Below are positions 1-9,140 of a stretch of DNA of 64,000 bases, piece by piece. The stretch spans positions 186,001 through 250,000 of the forward strand of contig NZ_JANKHG010000027.1 of assembly GCF_024623725.1 (NCBI RefSeq), given 5' to 3'. The number at the start of each line of letters is the position of its first letter. Within the stretch, counting starts at the first letter, position 1. The position numbers and the translations under genes were made by a program. The notes beneath the pieces are model-generated. The model was given only the letters and a program-made list of their open reading frames with translations. It did no database searches and had not been told where the DNA came from. Source of the stretch: Limnobacter parvus (GTDB lineage Bacteria; Pseudomonadota; Gammaproteobacteria; Burkholderiales; Burkholderiaceae_B).

Positions 1-366
1 ACCGAGCTACTTTCCGCACCGCACAGGCGACATTTATGCATAGTAAAAAACCTCTTCAGGCCCACATGTTTTTAACTTCACCGCCAGGCGAAGTAGAAGG
101 AAGTGGGCGAACAATTTGACGATGTTGTTGATCAACAGTGGCGTTGTACAAAGAATCCCAATCAGTTCAGGTTGGTTCCAAAAGTAAAATTCAATAAGTA
201 ATTGGCCACGATTAACCCGGGGCGGTCGAAATGAATTCGCGCCTTGTACGGGGAATCTTGCTTTGAATTGTTGCAAAGGCTAAAAAACTACATGGGACAA
301 GTTTCGCGGTTGTTAGATTTTTAAATGAGCACAAGTGCTTCAAGTCAATTTTTTTGAGCCGATCAA
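1..366. other. Left-edge region without a supported gene
   Basis: I find no gene here that I can defend. An 80-codon minus-strand reading frame (34-276) would need a TTG start, has no visible ribosome binding site and resembles nothing I know. A plus-strand gene from outside the window could end in the first 120 bases, but the fragment is too short to judge. Confidence 0.4.
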
Positions 367-1227
367 TTACCGCAACAGCAAGGCAGGTACCTTGGTGGCC
401 CGCAACATGTCTTCGGTCTTGCTGCCGAAGAACAATTTTCGCAGTGGTGAATGCGTGTACGCGCCCATTGCCAGCATGTCAGCTTGGTGAATTTCCAGGC
501 CATTCAGCATTTGGGTAACCACATCGCCTTGCACATGGCTGAACTCGGTTGGAATGCCGGAATCAGTCAAGGTTTGTGCGGCTTCTTCCAGCAGTTTTGT
601 GCCACCGGCAGTTTTTTCCCCGCACATTAACAGCGTGCCCTTTAAGCCTTTGAATAATTTGCTTTGCAGTACGGTTTGCACACCGCGCTTGCTTACAGCA
701 CTGCCATCGAAGGCAAACAAAAACCTTTCAGGCACTTTGAACTGTTCATGAACACCCAGCACCGGCACATCAATTGCTCGCACCGCTGCCTCGAAAGTGC
801 GGCCAATGTCGCGGTTCGATGCAAGCGAGGTTTCACCGCGCCTGCCAATAATTGCAATCCGCGTGTCGTTCTGCATTTCAAGCAGACAATCCACCAAAGT
901 GCCGTGCCGAATGCGTGAATCGGCCTGAGCCACGCCGTCTTCAATGGCGCGTTCACGCAGGCCATTCAAAAACAGCCGCCCTTGGGTTTTCGCCAGCTTG
1001 GTTTTTTCGCTGTCGCTCATCACCAGTTTGTTCATCAGGTTTTCTTGCGCGCCAAAACCAATCGCACCGCTGTGGTCTTCGCCTTCTGCCTGTTCAAGGT
1101 GTCGATCAATTACGTGCAGAAATTCAACAGGTGCTTTGATTTGCCTGGCTACCCAACTAGCACAGTCGGCCACTGCAATCGAATATTGCGAGCGGTCCAC
1201 ACAGGCAACTATTTTACGTTCATCCAT
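367..1227 (-). CDS. Tandem-domain universal stress protein (UspA family)
   Basis: Cytoplasmic stress protein of 286 aa with two Usp domains. The first starts at residue 5 (IVACVDRSQYS). The second starts near 168 (FLFAFDGSAVSKRG) and ends with the nucleotide-binding signature MGAYTHSPLRKLFFGS near 255-270, as in ATP-binding Usp proteins. The ATG is preceded by AAGGAGC at good spacing. It lies 11 nt downstream of the SulP gene on the same strand, so the two are probably cotranscribed. SulP-UspA pairs are common in proteobacteria and suggest a role in anion or carbon-status stress. The exact function is not known from sequence. Confidence 0.9.
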   Translation of the reverse strand: MDERKIVACVDRSQYSIAVADCASWVARQIKAPVEFLHVIDRHLEQAEGEDHSGAIGFGAQENLMNKLVMSDSEKTKLAKTQGRLFLNGLRERAIEDGVAQADSRIRHGTLVDCLLEMQNDTRIAIIGRRGETSLASNRDIGRTFEAAVRAIDVPVLGVHEQFKVPERFLFAFDGSAVSKRGVQTVLQSKLFKGLKGTLLMCGEKTAGGTKLLEEAAQTLTDSGIPTEFSHVQGDVVTQMLNGLEIHQADMLAMGAYTHSPLRKLFFGSKTEDMLRATKVPALLLR

Positions 1228-1238
1228 GTTCGTGCTCC

Positions 1239-2717
1239 TTAGTGTTGGGCCATGCGTTCAAGCGCATCGTCTTTGTCGTGAATGGCGAACTTGTCGACCA
1301 GGGTGCGGCTTGCTTCATTCATGCCGATTACTTCAACTTCGGTGCCTTCGCGTTTGAATTTGATGATGACTTTGTCCAGCGCGCTAACGGCTGTAATGTC
1401 CCAAAAGTGCGCACGGCTTACATCGATGGTGACTTCATCAATCACTTCTTTGTAGTCAAACGAGTTGATGAAGTTTTCAGCCGATGCGAAAAACACCTGG
1501 CCAGAAATAACATAGGTGCGGTTGCGGCCTTCATCTTGCGTGCTGGATTGCACACGCAGAATTCGGCCCACCTTGTTGGCGAAGAAGAAGCCTGACAACA
1601 GCACACCCACCAACACCCCTTGTGCCAAATCGTGTGTGCCCACAGTAACCGCGACTGTGGTCAGCATGACCACACTGGAACTTTTTGGATGTTCACGCAG
1701 GTTGCGAATGGAAGCCCAGTTAAACGTTCCGATCGACACCATGATCATGACCGCAACCAATGCGGCCATTGGAATCATGGCCACGTAGTCGCCGACAAAC
1801 ACAATCATGATTAGTAGAAAAACACCTGCGCACAGGGTGGACAATCGACCGCGGCCACCCGACTTCACATTGATCACAGACTGCCCAATCATGGCGCAGC
1901 CCGCCATGCCACCAATGAAACCCGAGGCAATGTTGGCCACACCCTGGCCAATGCATTCGCGGTTTTTGTTGCTGGGTGTGTCGGTAAGGTCGTCCACAAT
2001 TTGCGCGGTCATCATCGATTCAAGCAGACCGACCACTGCCAAAGTCAGTGAGACCGGGAAAACAATTTGCAATGTTTCCCAGGTCCATGGCACATCGGGA
2101 ATCAAAAACACGGGCAGTGAATCGGGCAACTCGCCCATGTCGCCCACGGTGCGAATTTCCAGCCCGATGAATATGCTGAACAGAGTAAGCACAACAATCG
2201 CGACCAGCGGGGAAGGAATGGCTTTGGTGATATACGGCAACAGGTAAATAATGCCCAGGCCAGCAGCCACCATGGCGTACACATGCCAGGTTACGTTGAT
2301 CAGTTCGGGCAACTGTGCCATGAAAATAAGAATGGCCAAGGCGTTTACAAAACCGGTGATGACCGATCTGGACACAAAACGCATCAACTTACCCAGTTGC
2401 AACACACCTGCAATAATCTGAAGCACGCCTGTCAGCAGGGTAGCCACCAGCAGGTATTGCAAACCATGGTCTTTGACCAGCATCACCATGACCAAGGCCA
2501 TGGCGCCAGTGGCTGCGGAAATCATGCCAGGCCGCCCACCGGTGAAAGCGATCACGGTTGCGATACAAAACGAGGCGTACAAACCCACTTTGGGGTCAAC
2601 GCCGGCAATAATTGAAAAAGCAATTGCTTCAGGAATAAGCGCCAGCGCAACAACGAGGCCAGCCAACAGGTCATTTCGGACGTTCGAAAACCAGTCCGTT
2701 TGAATAGTTCGGATCAT
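1239..2717 (-). CDS. SulP/SLC26-family anion transporter with STAS domain
   Basis: Inner-membrane anion transporter of 492 aa. The N-terminal SulP signature ([20 protein letters not shown], residues 15-34) opens a membrane domain running to about residue 385. A cytoplasmic STAS domain follows, at about 395-485, with [20 protein letters not shown] typical of that fold. Family members carry sulfate, bicarbonate or related anions; substrate cannot be read from the sequence. It is the first gene of a probable two-gene operon with the downstream universal stress gene. The start begins [10 protein letters not shown], the expected N-terminus for short bacterial SulP proteins. Confidence 0.92.
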   Translation of the reverse strand: MIRTIQTDWFSNVRNDLLAGLVVALALIPEAIAFSIIAGVDPKVGLYASFCIATVIAFTGGRPGMISAATGAMALVMVMLVKDHGLQYLLVATLLTGVLQIIAGVLQLGKLMRFVSRSVITGFVNALAILIFMAQLPELINVTWHVYAMVAAGLGIIYLLPYITKAIPSPLVAIVVLTLFSIFIGLEIRTVGDMGELPDSLPVFLIPDVPWTWETLQIVFPVSLTLAVVGLLESMMTAQIVDDLTDTPSNKNRECIGQGVANIASGFIGGMAGCAMIGQSVINVKSGGRGRLSTLCAGVFLLIMIVFVGDYVAMIPMAALVAVMIMVSIGTFNWASIRNLREHPKSSSVVMLTTVAVTVGTHDLAQGVLVGVLLSGFFFANKVGRILRVQSSTQDEGRNRTYVISGQVFFASAENFINSFDYKEVIDEVTIDVSRAHFWDITAVSALDKVIIKFKREGTEVEVIGMNEASRTLVDKFAIHDKDDALERMAQH

Positions 2718-3038
2718 TTTTTGTTTCTGTGAATGAATGCGGCCAACACTTTTCCGCCAAGACTGATGGGTAGCTTGAGGAAAAATTACTAAGGCAGCGA
2801 ATTAAATGGAATTTGCGCCAGCGGGCAGGACACACTGGGCTGTAACAACACGAAGGGGGTGGGACAGGTGATTACAAGGGTCTGATTGATTTTGTTGATC
2901 AAGGTAGCCCTAAATTATAGCGCGCTGCAACAAGCAGGTCAAACCACGTTTGCTGCTTAGAATTGACCGCGAATTCATCAATTATCCGAATGTGTTCTAA
3001 TACGAGGGTTCATAGAGTAAACAATTGGAGTGACAAGC
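2718..3038. other. Divergent intergenic region between sulP and the GNAT/hydrolase gene
   Basis: About 320 bp separate two divergently read genes, so it must hold promoters for both. The only plus-strand promoter-like pair I see is TTGTTG (2892-2897) and TTATAG (2915-2920), 17 bp apart. I see no terminator or small-RNA-like hairpin. Confidence 0.4.
2892..2920 (+). promoter_or_regulatory. Candidate sigma70-type promoter for the GNAT/hydrolase gene
   Basis: TTGTTG at 2892-2897 and TTATAG at 2915-2920 with 17-bp spacing, about 120 bp upstream of the ATG at 3039. Each box departs from consensus, so this is a weak call. Confidence 0.25.
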
Positions 3039-4598
3039 ATGTCGATAGAAATCGAAAATCCCGAATATGAACACACAGAACACAAGCTCACGCTGCGCAA
3101 TTTGCGGGTGACAGATTACGCTGACATCAAGCGCATTATGGAAGCGGTTTACCACAGCGCCGGTGGCGCGTTGCCTGAGGCAAAATTTCGTTCAATTCTT
3201 AAAACATTTCCCGAAGGGCAAATTTGCATCGAAGACGATGGCAAAGTGATTGCAGCAGCCTTCGCGGTGGTGGTTGATTACGACAAATTCGGTGACAAGC
3301 ACACCTACATGGAAATCACCGGCAACATTTACGCCACCACACACGACCCCAAGGGCGATGTGTTGTACGGCATTGATGTGTTTGCCGATCCTGAATACCG
3401 CAACATGCGCTTGGGTCGCCGCTTGTACGAAGCCCGCAAGGAGCTGTGCCAGAATTTGAACCTGCGCGCCATTATGGCGGGTGGCCGTATTCCTGGCTAC
3501 AAAGCGCACATGCAAGAAATGTCGCCGCAGCAGTACATTGCCGCGGTAAAGCGCAAAGATATTTTTGATCCGATTCTTACCTTCCAGTTGAGCAACGACT
3601 TTGAAGTAAAGCAGGTGCTGAAAGGCTACCTGCCGGAAGACAAGGAATCGCAAGGTTATGCAACGCTGCTTGAATGGTTCAATCTGTATTTTGAACCTGA
3701 AAAGCCCATGCTGTTTGGCGCACCCAAAACCACTGCGCGAATTGGTTGTGTGCAGTGGCAAATGCGTGAATTTCACAACGTGGATGACGTGGTGAAGCAG
3801 GCGGAGTACTTCATCAATGCGCTTTCTGATTACCGCTGCGATGTGGCCCTGTTTCCCGAGTTTTTCAACGCACCCTTGATGGGCTTGGCAGGTAACGGCA
3901 ATTCGCTGGAAGCGATTCGCCACCTGGCCACCTACACCGATCAAATTCGCGATGAAATGAGCCGCATGGCTGTGAGCTACAACATCAACGTGGTGGCAGG
4001 CTCCATGCCGTCGATGGAAGACGGTGTGTTGTACAACGTGGCTTACTTGTGCCGTCGAGATGGCACAGTGGAAGCGCAATACAAGATTCACCCTACACCG
4101 CACGAAAAGCGCGAGTGGATGATGGAAGGCGGCAACAAGCTAAGCGTGTTCGACACCGACTTTGGCAAGATTGGAATTTTGATTTGTTACGACTCAGAGT
4201 TTCCCGAGTTGTCACGTTTGCTGGCTGACAAAGACATGCAGATTTTGTTGGTGCCTTACTGGACCGATACGAAAAACGGATACTTGCGTGTGCGCCTGTG
4301 TGCTCAGGCCCGCGCCGTTGAAAATGAGTGCTACGTAGCCATTTCAGGCAGCTTCGGCAATTTGCCCAAGGTTGACAATGTGGACATTCAGTATGGCCAG
4401 ACTGCTGTATTTTCACCTTCCGACTTCGCGTTTCCGCACGATGCGATCATGGCCGAAACCACACCCAACACCGAGATGACCCTGATTGTGGATGTGGATC
4501 TGGACAAGCTTCAGAACTTGAAAAACGAAGGTTCGGTGCGCAACTTCCTGGATCGCCGACGCGACCTGTACAAAGTGGTTTGGTTAGGCGACGAATAA
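3039..4598 (+). CDS. Bifunctional GNAT acetyltransferase-like / carbon-nitrogen hydrolase
   Basis: Cytoplasmic fusion protein of 519 aa. The N-terminal 200 residues are a GNAT-like domain (LRVTDYADIKRIM; RNMRLGRRLYEARKEL, the acetyl-CoA loop region). From about 235 on it is a nitrilase-superfamily amidohydrolase with its triad visible: Glu in LFPEFFNAP, Lys in QYKIHPTPHEKREW, and Cys in GILICYDSEFPE. This fused architecture of about 520 aa is widespread in proteobacteria; its substrate is unknown. I chose ATG 3039 over the GTG at 3030 because GGAG lies 8 nt before the ATG. Its 3' end overlaps the convergent MocR gene by 15 bp. Confidence 0.88.
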   Translation: MSIEIENPEYEHTEHKLTLRNLRVTDYADIKRIMEAVYHSAGGALPEAKFRSILKTFPEGQICIEDDGKVIAAAFAVVVDYDKFGDKHTYMEITGNIYATTHDPKGDVLYGIDVFADPEYRNMRLGRRLYEARKELCQNLNLRAIMAGGRIPGYKAHMQEMSPQQYIAAVKRKDIFDPILTFQLSNDFEVKQVLKGYLPEDKESQGYATLLEWFNLYFEPEKPMLFGAPKTTARIGCVQWQMREFHNVDDVVKQAEYFINALSDYRCDVALFPEFFNAPLMGLAGNGNSLEAIRHLATYTDQIRDEMSRMAVSYNINVVAGSMPSMEDGVLYNVAYLCRRDGTVEAQYKIHPTPHEKREWMMEGGNKLSVFDTDFGKIGILICYDSEFPELSRLLADKDMQILLVPYWTDTKNGYLRVRLCAQARAVENECYVAISGSFGNLPKVDNVDIQYGQTAVFSPSDFAFPHDAIMAETTPNTEMTLIVDVDLDKLQNLKNEGSVRNFLDRRRDLYKVVWLGDE

Positions 4599-6014
4599 CT
4601 GACCGAGTTTTGCCAAGGCCACCGCGGTGTCGTCTGTCACCGGGTGGCCACAATTTATGCGTATACAGTTTTTGTACAGGCCGCTGGCAGAGAACACTGT
4701 GCCCGGCATAAAAGCCACTTTGCGGGCAATCGCTTTGTTGAACAGGGCGGCAGTATCGATGTCGCCCGGCAGTTCGATCCACAACACAAACCCTCCTTTC
4801 GGTTCCGAGATGCGAGTTCCCTGCGGAAAATGTTTCAACACCAAATTCCCCATGGCACGCACCTGCGTTTCGAACTGTTGCCTCAGTGTACGCAAGTGTC
4901 GCTCGAACGATCCTTTCTCTAGGTAATGGGCCACAGCCACTTGGGTAATCGGGTTGGTTGATCCACTCAGTATCCGTTTTTTAGACAGCACCTGTGTGGC
5001 GTATTTGCCGCCTGCCACATAACCGATTCGAAGTGACGGGCTGAGTGATTTCGAGAATGACCCACACATCAACACACGATCACTTTGCTTGTAGGCTTTT
5101 AAAGGGCGGGGTCGAAACCGCTCGAAATACAGGTCGGCGTACACGTTGTCTTCCACAATAGGAAAGTCGTACTTTTCTGCCAACTCCAGAAGTTTTTTCC
5201 GGTTCGCATCGGGCATAACTGAACCCATCGGGTTGCTGGCGGTGGGACACACAATGCAGGCAGCAATGCGGTTTTGCCTCACCGCAATTTCCAGTGCCTC
5301 AAGCGACATGCCGGTTTCAGGGCTGCTGGGTATTTCCAGTGCGCGCAGGCCCAGTGATTCAATCATTTGCAGCAGCAGGTAATAGCCAGGCGACTCAACG
5401 GCCACAATGTCGTTGTGTTTTGCCACGGTTTGCAAGGCCAGGCTAAGGGCCTCTGTGCAACCATCAGTAATTACCAATTCATCGCGTTTTAACTTCATGC
5501 CCATCAACTCGAATCGTTGTTGAAGTTGCTGCACCAGCTCGGGTTGATTGGGCTCCACATGGCTACCCATGGTAAGCAAGTCGGGCCGGGTGCGATTTAC
5601 CGTGGCGTAACTTCTGCGCAGGGTGGCAATGGGCAGCAGCTCATGGGCGGGGAAAGCCACGCCCAGTGGTGCAACCCCTTCGCGTGTTGAGCTTTTCAGC
5701 AAGATGGAAATTTGATCTGCCACTTCCAGATTAATCGGCGGCTCAAGCACAATCGAGTCGGGTGCCTGGGTGCAGGTGCTCGCAATCGATGCAGTTCGGG
5801 CCTGCACGTAGTAGCCAGATTTCGCCACTGGCTGCACATAACCCCGGTCTTCCAGCAAATTCAGTGCTTTTTGTACAGTGTCGATGGAATAGTGCCATTG
5901 TTCAGACAACTTCCGGATCGAGGGTAATTTGTAGCCTTCCGAAAAATGATTGTTTTCGATCAAGGCCTGCAGGTTCAGGGCCAGGGTTTCATATTTTCTG
6001 GCGTTGTTGTCCAT
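4584..6014 (-). CDS. MocR-type transcriptional regulator (GntR HTH fused to aminotransferase fold)
   Basis: DNA-binding regulator of 476 aa. It has an N-terminal GntR winged helix (residues 1-75; LPSIRKLSEQWHYSIDTVQKAL), a linker, and a class I aminotransferase-like domain from about 110 on. The PLP lysine is present in CGSFSKSLSPSLRIGY near 320, so it should bind PLP. MocR proteins usually control adjacent genes. This one starts 3 nt after the stop of the MFS gene on the same strand, so the exporter and regulator form an operon. A candidate operator with three repeat copies sits upstream of the MFS gene, which would allow autoregulation. The effector is unknown. Confidence 0.9.
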   Translation of the reverse strand: MDNNARKYETLALNLQALIENNHFSEGYKLPSIRKLSEQWHYSIDTVQKALNLLEDRGYVQPVAKSGYYVQARTASIASTCTQAPDSIVLEPPINLEVADQISILLKSSTREGVAPLGVAFPAHELLPIATLRRSYATVNRTRPDLLTMGSHVEPNQPELVQQLQQRFELMGMKLKRDELVITDGCTEALSLALQTVAKHNDIVAVESPGYYLLLQMIESLGLRALEIPSSPETGMSLEALEIAVRQNRIAACIVCPTASNPMGSVMPDANRKKLLELAEKYDFPIVEDNVYADLYFERFRPRPLKAYKQSDRVLMCGSFSKSLSPSLRIGYVAGGKYATQVLSKKRILSGSTNPITQVAVAHYLEKGSFERHLRTLRQQFETQVRAMGNLVLKHFPQGTRISEPKGGFVLWIELPGDIDTAALFNKAIARKVAFMPGTVFSASGLYKNCIRINCGHPVTDDTAVALAKLGQLFVA

Positions 6015-6017
6015 GCT

Positions 6018-7199
6018 TTAAACCCCCGCCTTGGCCAAATTGTCGCGGTCAGTCTGCTTTTTCAATTCCCACACCATGAACACACCCGCCACCATTAACA
6101 GGGCAGCCAGGTAAAGCGAACCCCGGTAGGTGCCTGTGCGTTCTGCAATTAGACCAGCCAGTGCCGGTGCAGCTATTTGCGACACACCATAGCTTAGAGT
6201 CATGCGGGCCATGGCCTTGCTGGGGTTGGCTGGAAACTGCCGGCCAGCAATGCTGAGCGTTAAATTCACTATGCCTGCAAAGGTGCCGCCAAACAGCACG
6301 GCACTCACCATATTGGCCCAGTAGCCATCAATAAAACCTGCCATTGCGATTGAAATGATTTGCAAGATGTAGGCCAGCACCAGCGCTTCGAAGACGCCAG
6401 TAATGCGTGCCACGCGGTCCCAAAAGAAGGATGACGGAATTGCAGCCAAACCCACCACCACCCAAACCCAGGGGCCTTTGCCTTGAAGTTCAGGCAGTGT
6501 TTCGGCAATGGCCACAATGAAGGTTGCACTGATTACATAGCCAAAGCCCGCACAGAAGTACGCGCCCAGCATCAGCCGCATCCACTTGGTGCTCGGTGGT
6601 GCAACATCGGCCACCTTGGCCTCGTCGCTACCGGCTTTGGCGGGCTTGGGCATCCACAGCCAGGCGGGCACAAAGAAAATTACACCGACCATGCCAAGCA
6701 CCCACCATTGTTGGTCCCAGCTCAGGTAATCAACCATCGCCATCACCGCAAGGCCAGACAACACCAGCCCCATGCCGGCCCCCGCAAAGTGTAAGCCCAG
6801 TTCTGTTTTCAGGTTCTGGCGAGCAAGCCAGTTCATGATCAATCCCGATGCGATCAACATGCCTGCCGTGCTGGAAACACCCGAGATAAAACGCAGGAAC
6901 ACCCACAGGTTCACATCCGTGGTCAAGCCCATACCAATGGTGCTGAGCACAGCGACAACAAGCCCGAAGCGATAAAGCAGGTATTTGAAATTCAGATTGC
7001 TTAGCGTTGAAGCCAGCAATGCGCCACTGATGTAGCCGATGTAGTTCACCGTGGCCAACCAGCCGCCATCAAAAGCGCTTAGCCCTGCTTGTTCGCGCAT
7101 GATGGGCAGCAGGGGCGTGTAGGAAAAGCGGGCCAGGCCCACAGTCAGAATGAGGGAGCAGATGCCTGCAGCAATGACCTGCCAACGTTCCAGTTTCAT
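6018..7199 (-). CDS. MFS transporter, YbfB/YjiJ-like
   Basis: Inner-membrane major facilitator protein of 393 aa with about 12 hydrophobic segments. The N-terminus (ICSLILTVGLARFSYTPLLP) matches the YbfB/YjiJ-type MFS group. I chose the ATG at 7199: the upstream alternative at 7268 would add 23 poorly conserved residues and would place the start inside the repeated operator-like sequence. It is transcribed with the downstream MocR gene and diverges from a LysE exporter. Two exporters around one MocR regulator suggest export of an amino acid or related compound; the substrate is inferred, not shown. Confidence 0.85.
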   Translation of the reverse strand: MKLERWQVIAAGICSLILTVGLARFSYTPLLPIMREQAGLSAFDGGWLATVNYIGYISGALLASTLSNLNFKYLLYRFGLVVAVLSTIGMGLTTDVNLWVFLRFISGVSSTAGMLIASGLIMNWLARQNLKTELGLHFAGAGMGLVLSGLAVMAMVDYLSWDQQWWVLGMVGVIFFVPAWLWMPKPAKAGSDEAKVADVAPPSTKWMRLMLGAYFCAGFGYVISATFIVAIAETLPELQGKGPWVWVVVGLAAIPSSFFWDRVARITGVFEALVLAYILQIISIAMAGFIDGYWANMVSAVLFGGTFAGIVNLTLSIAGRQFPANPSKAMARMTLSYGVSQIAAPALAGLIAERTGTYRGSLYLAALLMVAGVFMVWELKKQTDRDNLAKAGV

Positions 7200-7231
7200 G
7201 GGAGTACCCGCACAGAAATCAGTGTTCAAAA

Positions 7232-7296
7232 GCAGTACAGATTCGATAGTAAATAATCTGTACTGCATATTATTTAATTATCCTGAATCTGTACTG
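7232..7296. promoter_or_regulatory. Candidate MocR operator: three copies of a CAGTACAGATT-type repeat
   Basis: GCAGTACAGATT (7232-7243) and its exact inverse AATCTGTACTGC (7255-7266) form a 12-bp perfect inverted repeat with an 11-bp spacer. A third copy, AATCTGTACTG, follows at 7286-7296, in direct orientation and 31 bp (about three helical turns) from the second. The array lies between the MFS/MocR operon and the divergent lysE-type gene. MocR regulators typically bind mixed direct and inverted repeats, so this is the likely site. Confidence 0.65.
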
Positions 7297-7354
7297 AAAA
7301 TGCAAAACTTCTTAAAGTGAGTGTTCCATTTTTACTCCACGAAAGGAGTTCGCC

Positions 7355-7957
7355 ATGCAGCACTTTCAAGCAGTCGCCTTGTTTGCATTTCTAAGCATCA
7401 TCACGCCTGGTCCCAACAACCTGATGATCATGACAAGCAGCATGAACTTCGGTGTACGAAAAAGCCTGCCACATTTCTTCGGCATTATCGTGGGTTTCCC
7501 GTTGATGCTGCTGGCCATGGGCCTGGGCTTGAATGCGGTGTTTGAAAGCTTGCCCTGGTTTCACACGGCCTTGCTGGTGTTCAGCCTGTTGATGATGGTG
7601 TATTTGGCTTGGCGCATTGCAAGCTTTTCACCTTCAGCCGATGCATTGAGGCCAGGTGCAAAGCCACTGAGTTTTTTCCATGCGGTGATGTTTCAATGGG
7701 TAAACCCAAAAGCCTGGTTCATGGCCACAGCGGCGGTGGCTCTGTTTCCGGCCAGTTCAAACACGCCTTTGTTGGATGTGTCGCTGGTGGCCGTGGTCAT
7801 GGCCAGTGTGGGAATGTTCTGTGTAGGCTTGTGGTTGTTGCTGGGTGCGCGCTTGCGGGCCTTCATTAACAGCCCGCTGCGGCTGAAGTGGTTCAACGGA
7901 ACCATGGCGGCCAGCCTGGTGCTGTTTTTTGCGTACAGCACCCTGCAAGCCATGTAG
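7355..7957 (+). CDS. LysE-family amino-acid/metabolite exporter
   Basis: Small inner-membrane exporter of 200 aa, the usual LysE/RhtB length, with about six hydrophobic segments. It carries the family signature TPGPNNLMIMTSS near residues 19-31 and the internal repeat MFQWVNPKAWFMA near 110. AAAGGAG precedes the ATG with 6-nt spacing. It is divergent from the MFS/MocR operon and shares its regulatory region, so the MocR protein may control both exporters. The stop codon is 4 nt from the convergent desaturase gene. Confidence 0.9.
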   Translation: MQHFQAVALFAFLSIITPGPNNLMIMTSSMNFGVRKSLPHFFGIIVGFPLMLLAMGLGLNAVFESLPWFHTALLVFSLLMMVYLAWRIASFSPSADALRPGAKPLSFFHAVMFQWVNPKAWFMATAAVALFPASSNTPLLDVSLVAVVMASVGMFCVGLWLLLGARLRAFINSPLRLKWFNGTMAASLVLFFAYSTLQAM

Positions 7958-7961
7958 CGTT

Positions 7962-9116
7962 TTAGGGCAAAGACAAACGCCAGATGTTCCAGGTGGTGGT
8001 ACCAAACTGGCGCGTGAAGCTGCCCTTGTTGTAAGGCAATCCATAACGCGCTGCCAGCGCCTGTACCCTTGGTGACATTTCCGCATAACGGTTGGCGGGA
8101 ATGTCCGGGAACAGGTGGTGTTCGATCTGGTGGCTCAGGTTGCCCGACAAAATATGGAACAGCTTGCCACCGGTGATGTTGCAACTGCCCAGCAACTGGC
8201 GCACATACCAGGCCGCGCGGGTTTCACCTTCCACTTCTTCTTTGGTGAAGTGGTGCACACCTGCCGGGAAGTGGCCGCAGAAAATAATCACATTCGACCA
8301 AATGTTGCGAATGCCATTGGCGATCAGGTTGGCCACCATGGTGAAGCCCAAGGCCGCCAGTGCAATGTTCACAATGTCGAAGCCGAAAAACACGGTAAAC
8401 GGCACAGTGACAGCAGCGCCCAGCAACGGCCAGCACACATAGTCTTTCAACAACTGGTGGCGTACCTTCCAGCCGATTCGTTTAAGCATGGGGATCACTT
8501 CGCGCCAGCTTTTCTTGCCCGCCAGCAATTTGTCAGCTTCCAGATCGTGCAAGGCAACGCCCCATTGAAACATCATCATCAGCACAAAGTTGATCACCGG
8601 GTTGAACAGGTACTTGGCGTGCCAGCGTTGTTCGTCGGTAACGCGCAATACGCCGTAGCCAATGTCGGGGTCTTTGCCGTGCACATTGGTCCAGGTGTGG
8701 TGCACCACGTTGTGGCTGTGTTTCCACTGGTCAGAAGGGCACACGTTGTCCCACTCCCAGGTGTTGGATTGAATGTTGGGGTCGCGCATCCAGTCGAACT
8801 GGGCATGCATGATGTTGTGGCCCAATTCCATGTTTTCAATGAGCTTGGCAACACCCAGCATGCCCGCACCCAGCAACAACACCACCCAGAATTGTGGCCA
8901 ACCCGTGAAGGTCCAGTCGCTCATGGGCAAGAGGAAAAAACTGAGGAAAATTACAATTCGCCCGCTAAGCATCAGCGTTCGCTGCCATTTGATGACCGAC
9001 AAAATATAGGCGCGGTCTCTACTGCCCAGTGAATCTGCGATTTCATTGCGTATGGCGTCCATTTCTCGACCGAATTCTTCAATGTCGCTGGCGCTCAGAT
9101 GTGTTGGCATGCCCAT
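7962..9116 (-). CDS. Membrane fatty-acid (acyl-CoA) desaturase
   Basis: Integral membrane diiron desaturase of 384 aa. All three histidine boxes are present: HNIMH (100-104), HNVVHH (135-140) and HQIEHH (329-334). Hydrophobic pairs lie near 50-90 and 225-280. The HQIEHH form and the next-door reductase recall the aerobic DesB-type acyl-CoA desaturases of Pseudomonas and DesA3 of mycobacteria, which insert a double bond into saturated acyl-CoA. GGAGA precedes the ATG. It lies downstream of, and in line with, the ferredoxin reductase that probably supplies electrons. Regiospecificity cannot be deduced. Confidence 0.9.
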   Translation of the reverse strand: MGMPTHLSASDIEEFGREMDAIRNEIADSLGSRDRAYILSVIKWQRTLMLSGRIVIFLSFFLLPMSDWTFTGWPQFWVVLLLGAGMLGVAKLIENMELGHNIMHAQFDWMRDPNIQSNTWEWDNVCPSDQWKHSHNVVHHTWTNVHGKDPDIGYGVLRVTDEQRWHAKYLFNPVINFVLMMMFQWGVALHDLEADKLLAGKKSWREVIPMLKRIGWKVRHQLLKDYVCWPLLGAAVTVPFTVFFGFDIVNIALAALGFTMVANLIANGIRNIWSNVIIFCGHFPAGVHHFTKEEVEGETRAAWYVRQLLGSCNITGGKLFHILSGNLSHQIEHHLFPDIPANRYAEMSPRVQALAARYGLPYNKGSFTRQFGTTTWNIWRLSLP

Positions 9117-9140
9117 GTTTGTCTCCTGCTTCTTTCTTGC

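Noticed and set aside
34-276. 80-codon minus-strand frame at the left edge
   Set aside because: It needs a TTG start, has no ribosome binding site and no recognisable similarity.
310-345. Possible terminator AGCAC-TT-GTGCT after the universal stress gene
   Set aside because: A two-base loop and five-base arms cannot form a stable hairpin, and the following tract is not U-rich on the transcribed strand.
3192-4103. Long antisense open frame opposite the GNAT/hydrolase gene
   Set aside because: It is His/Arg/Val-rich as expected of the reverse frame of a coding sequence, and the sense gene has complete catalytic motifs.
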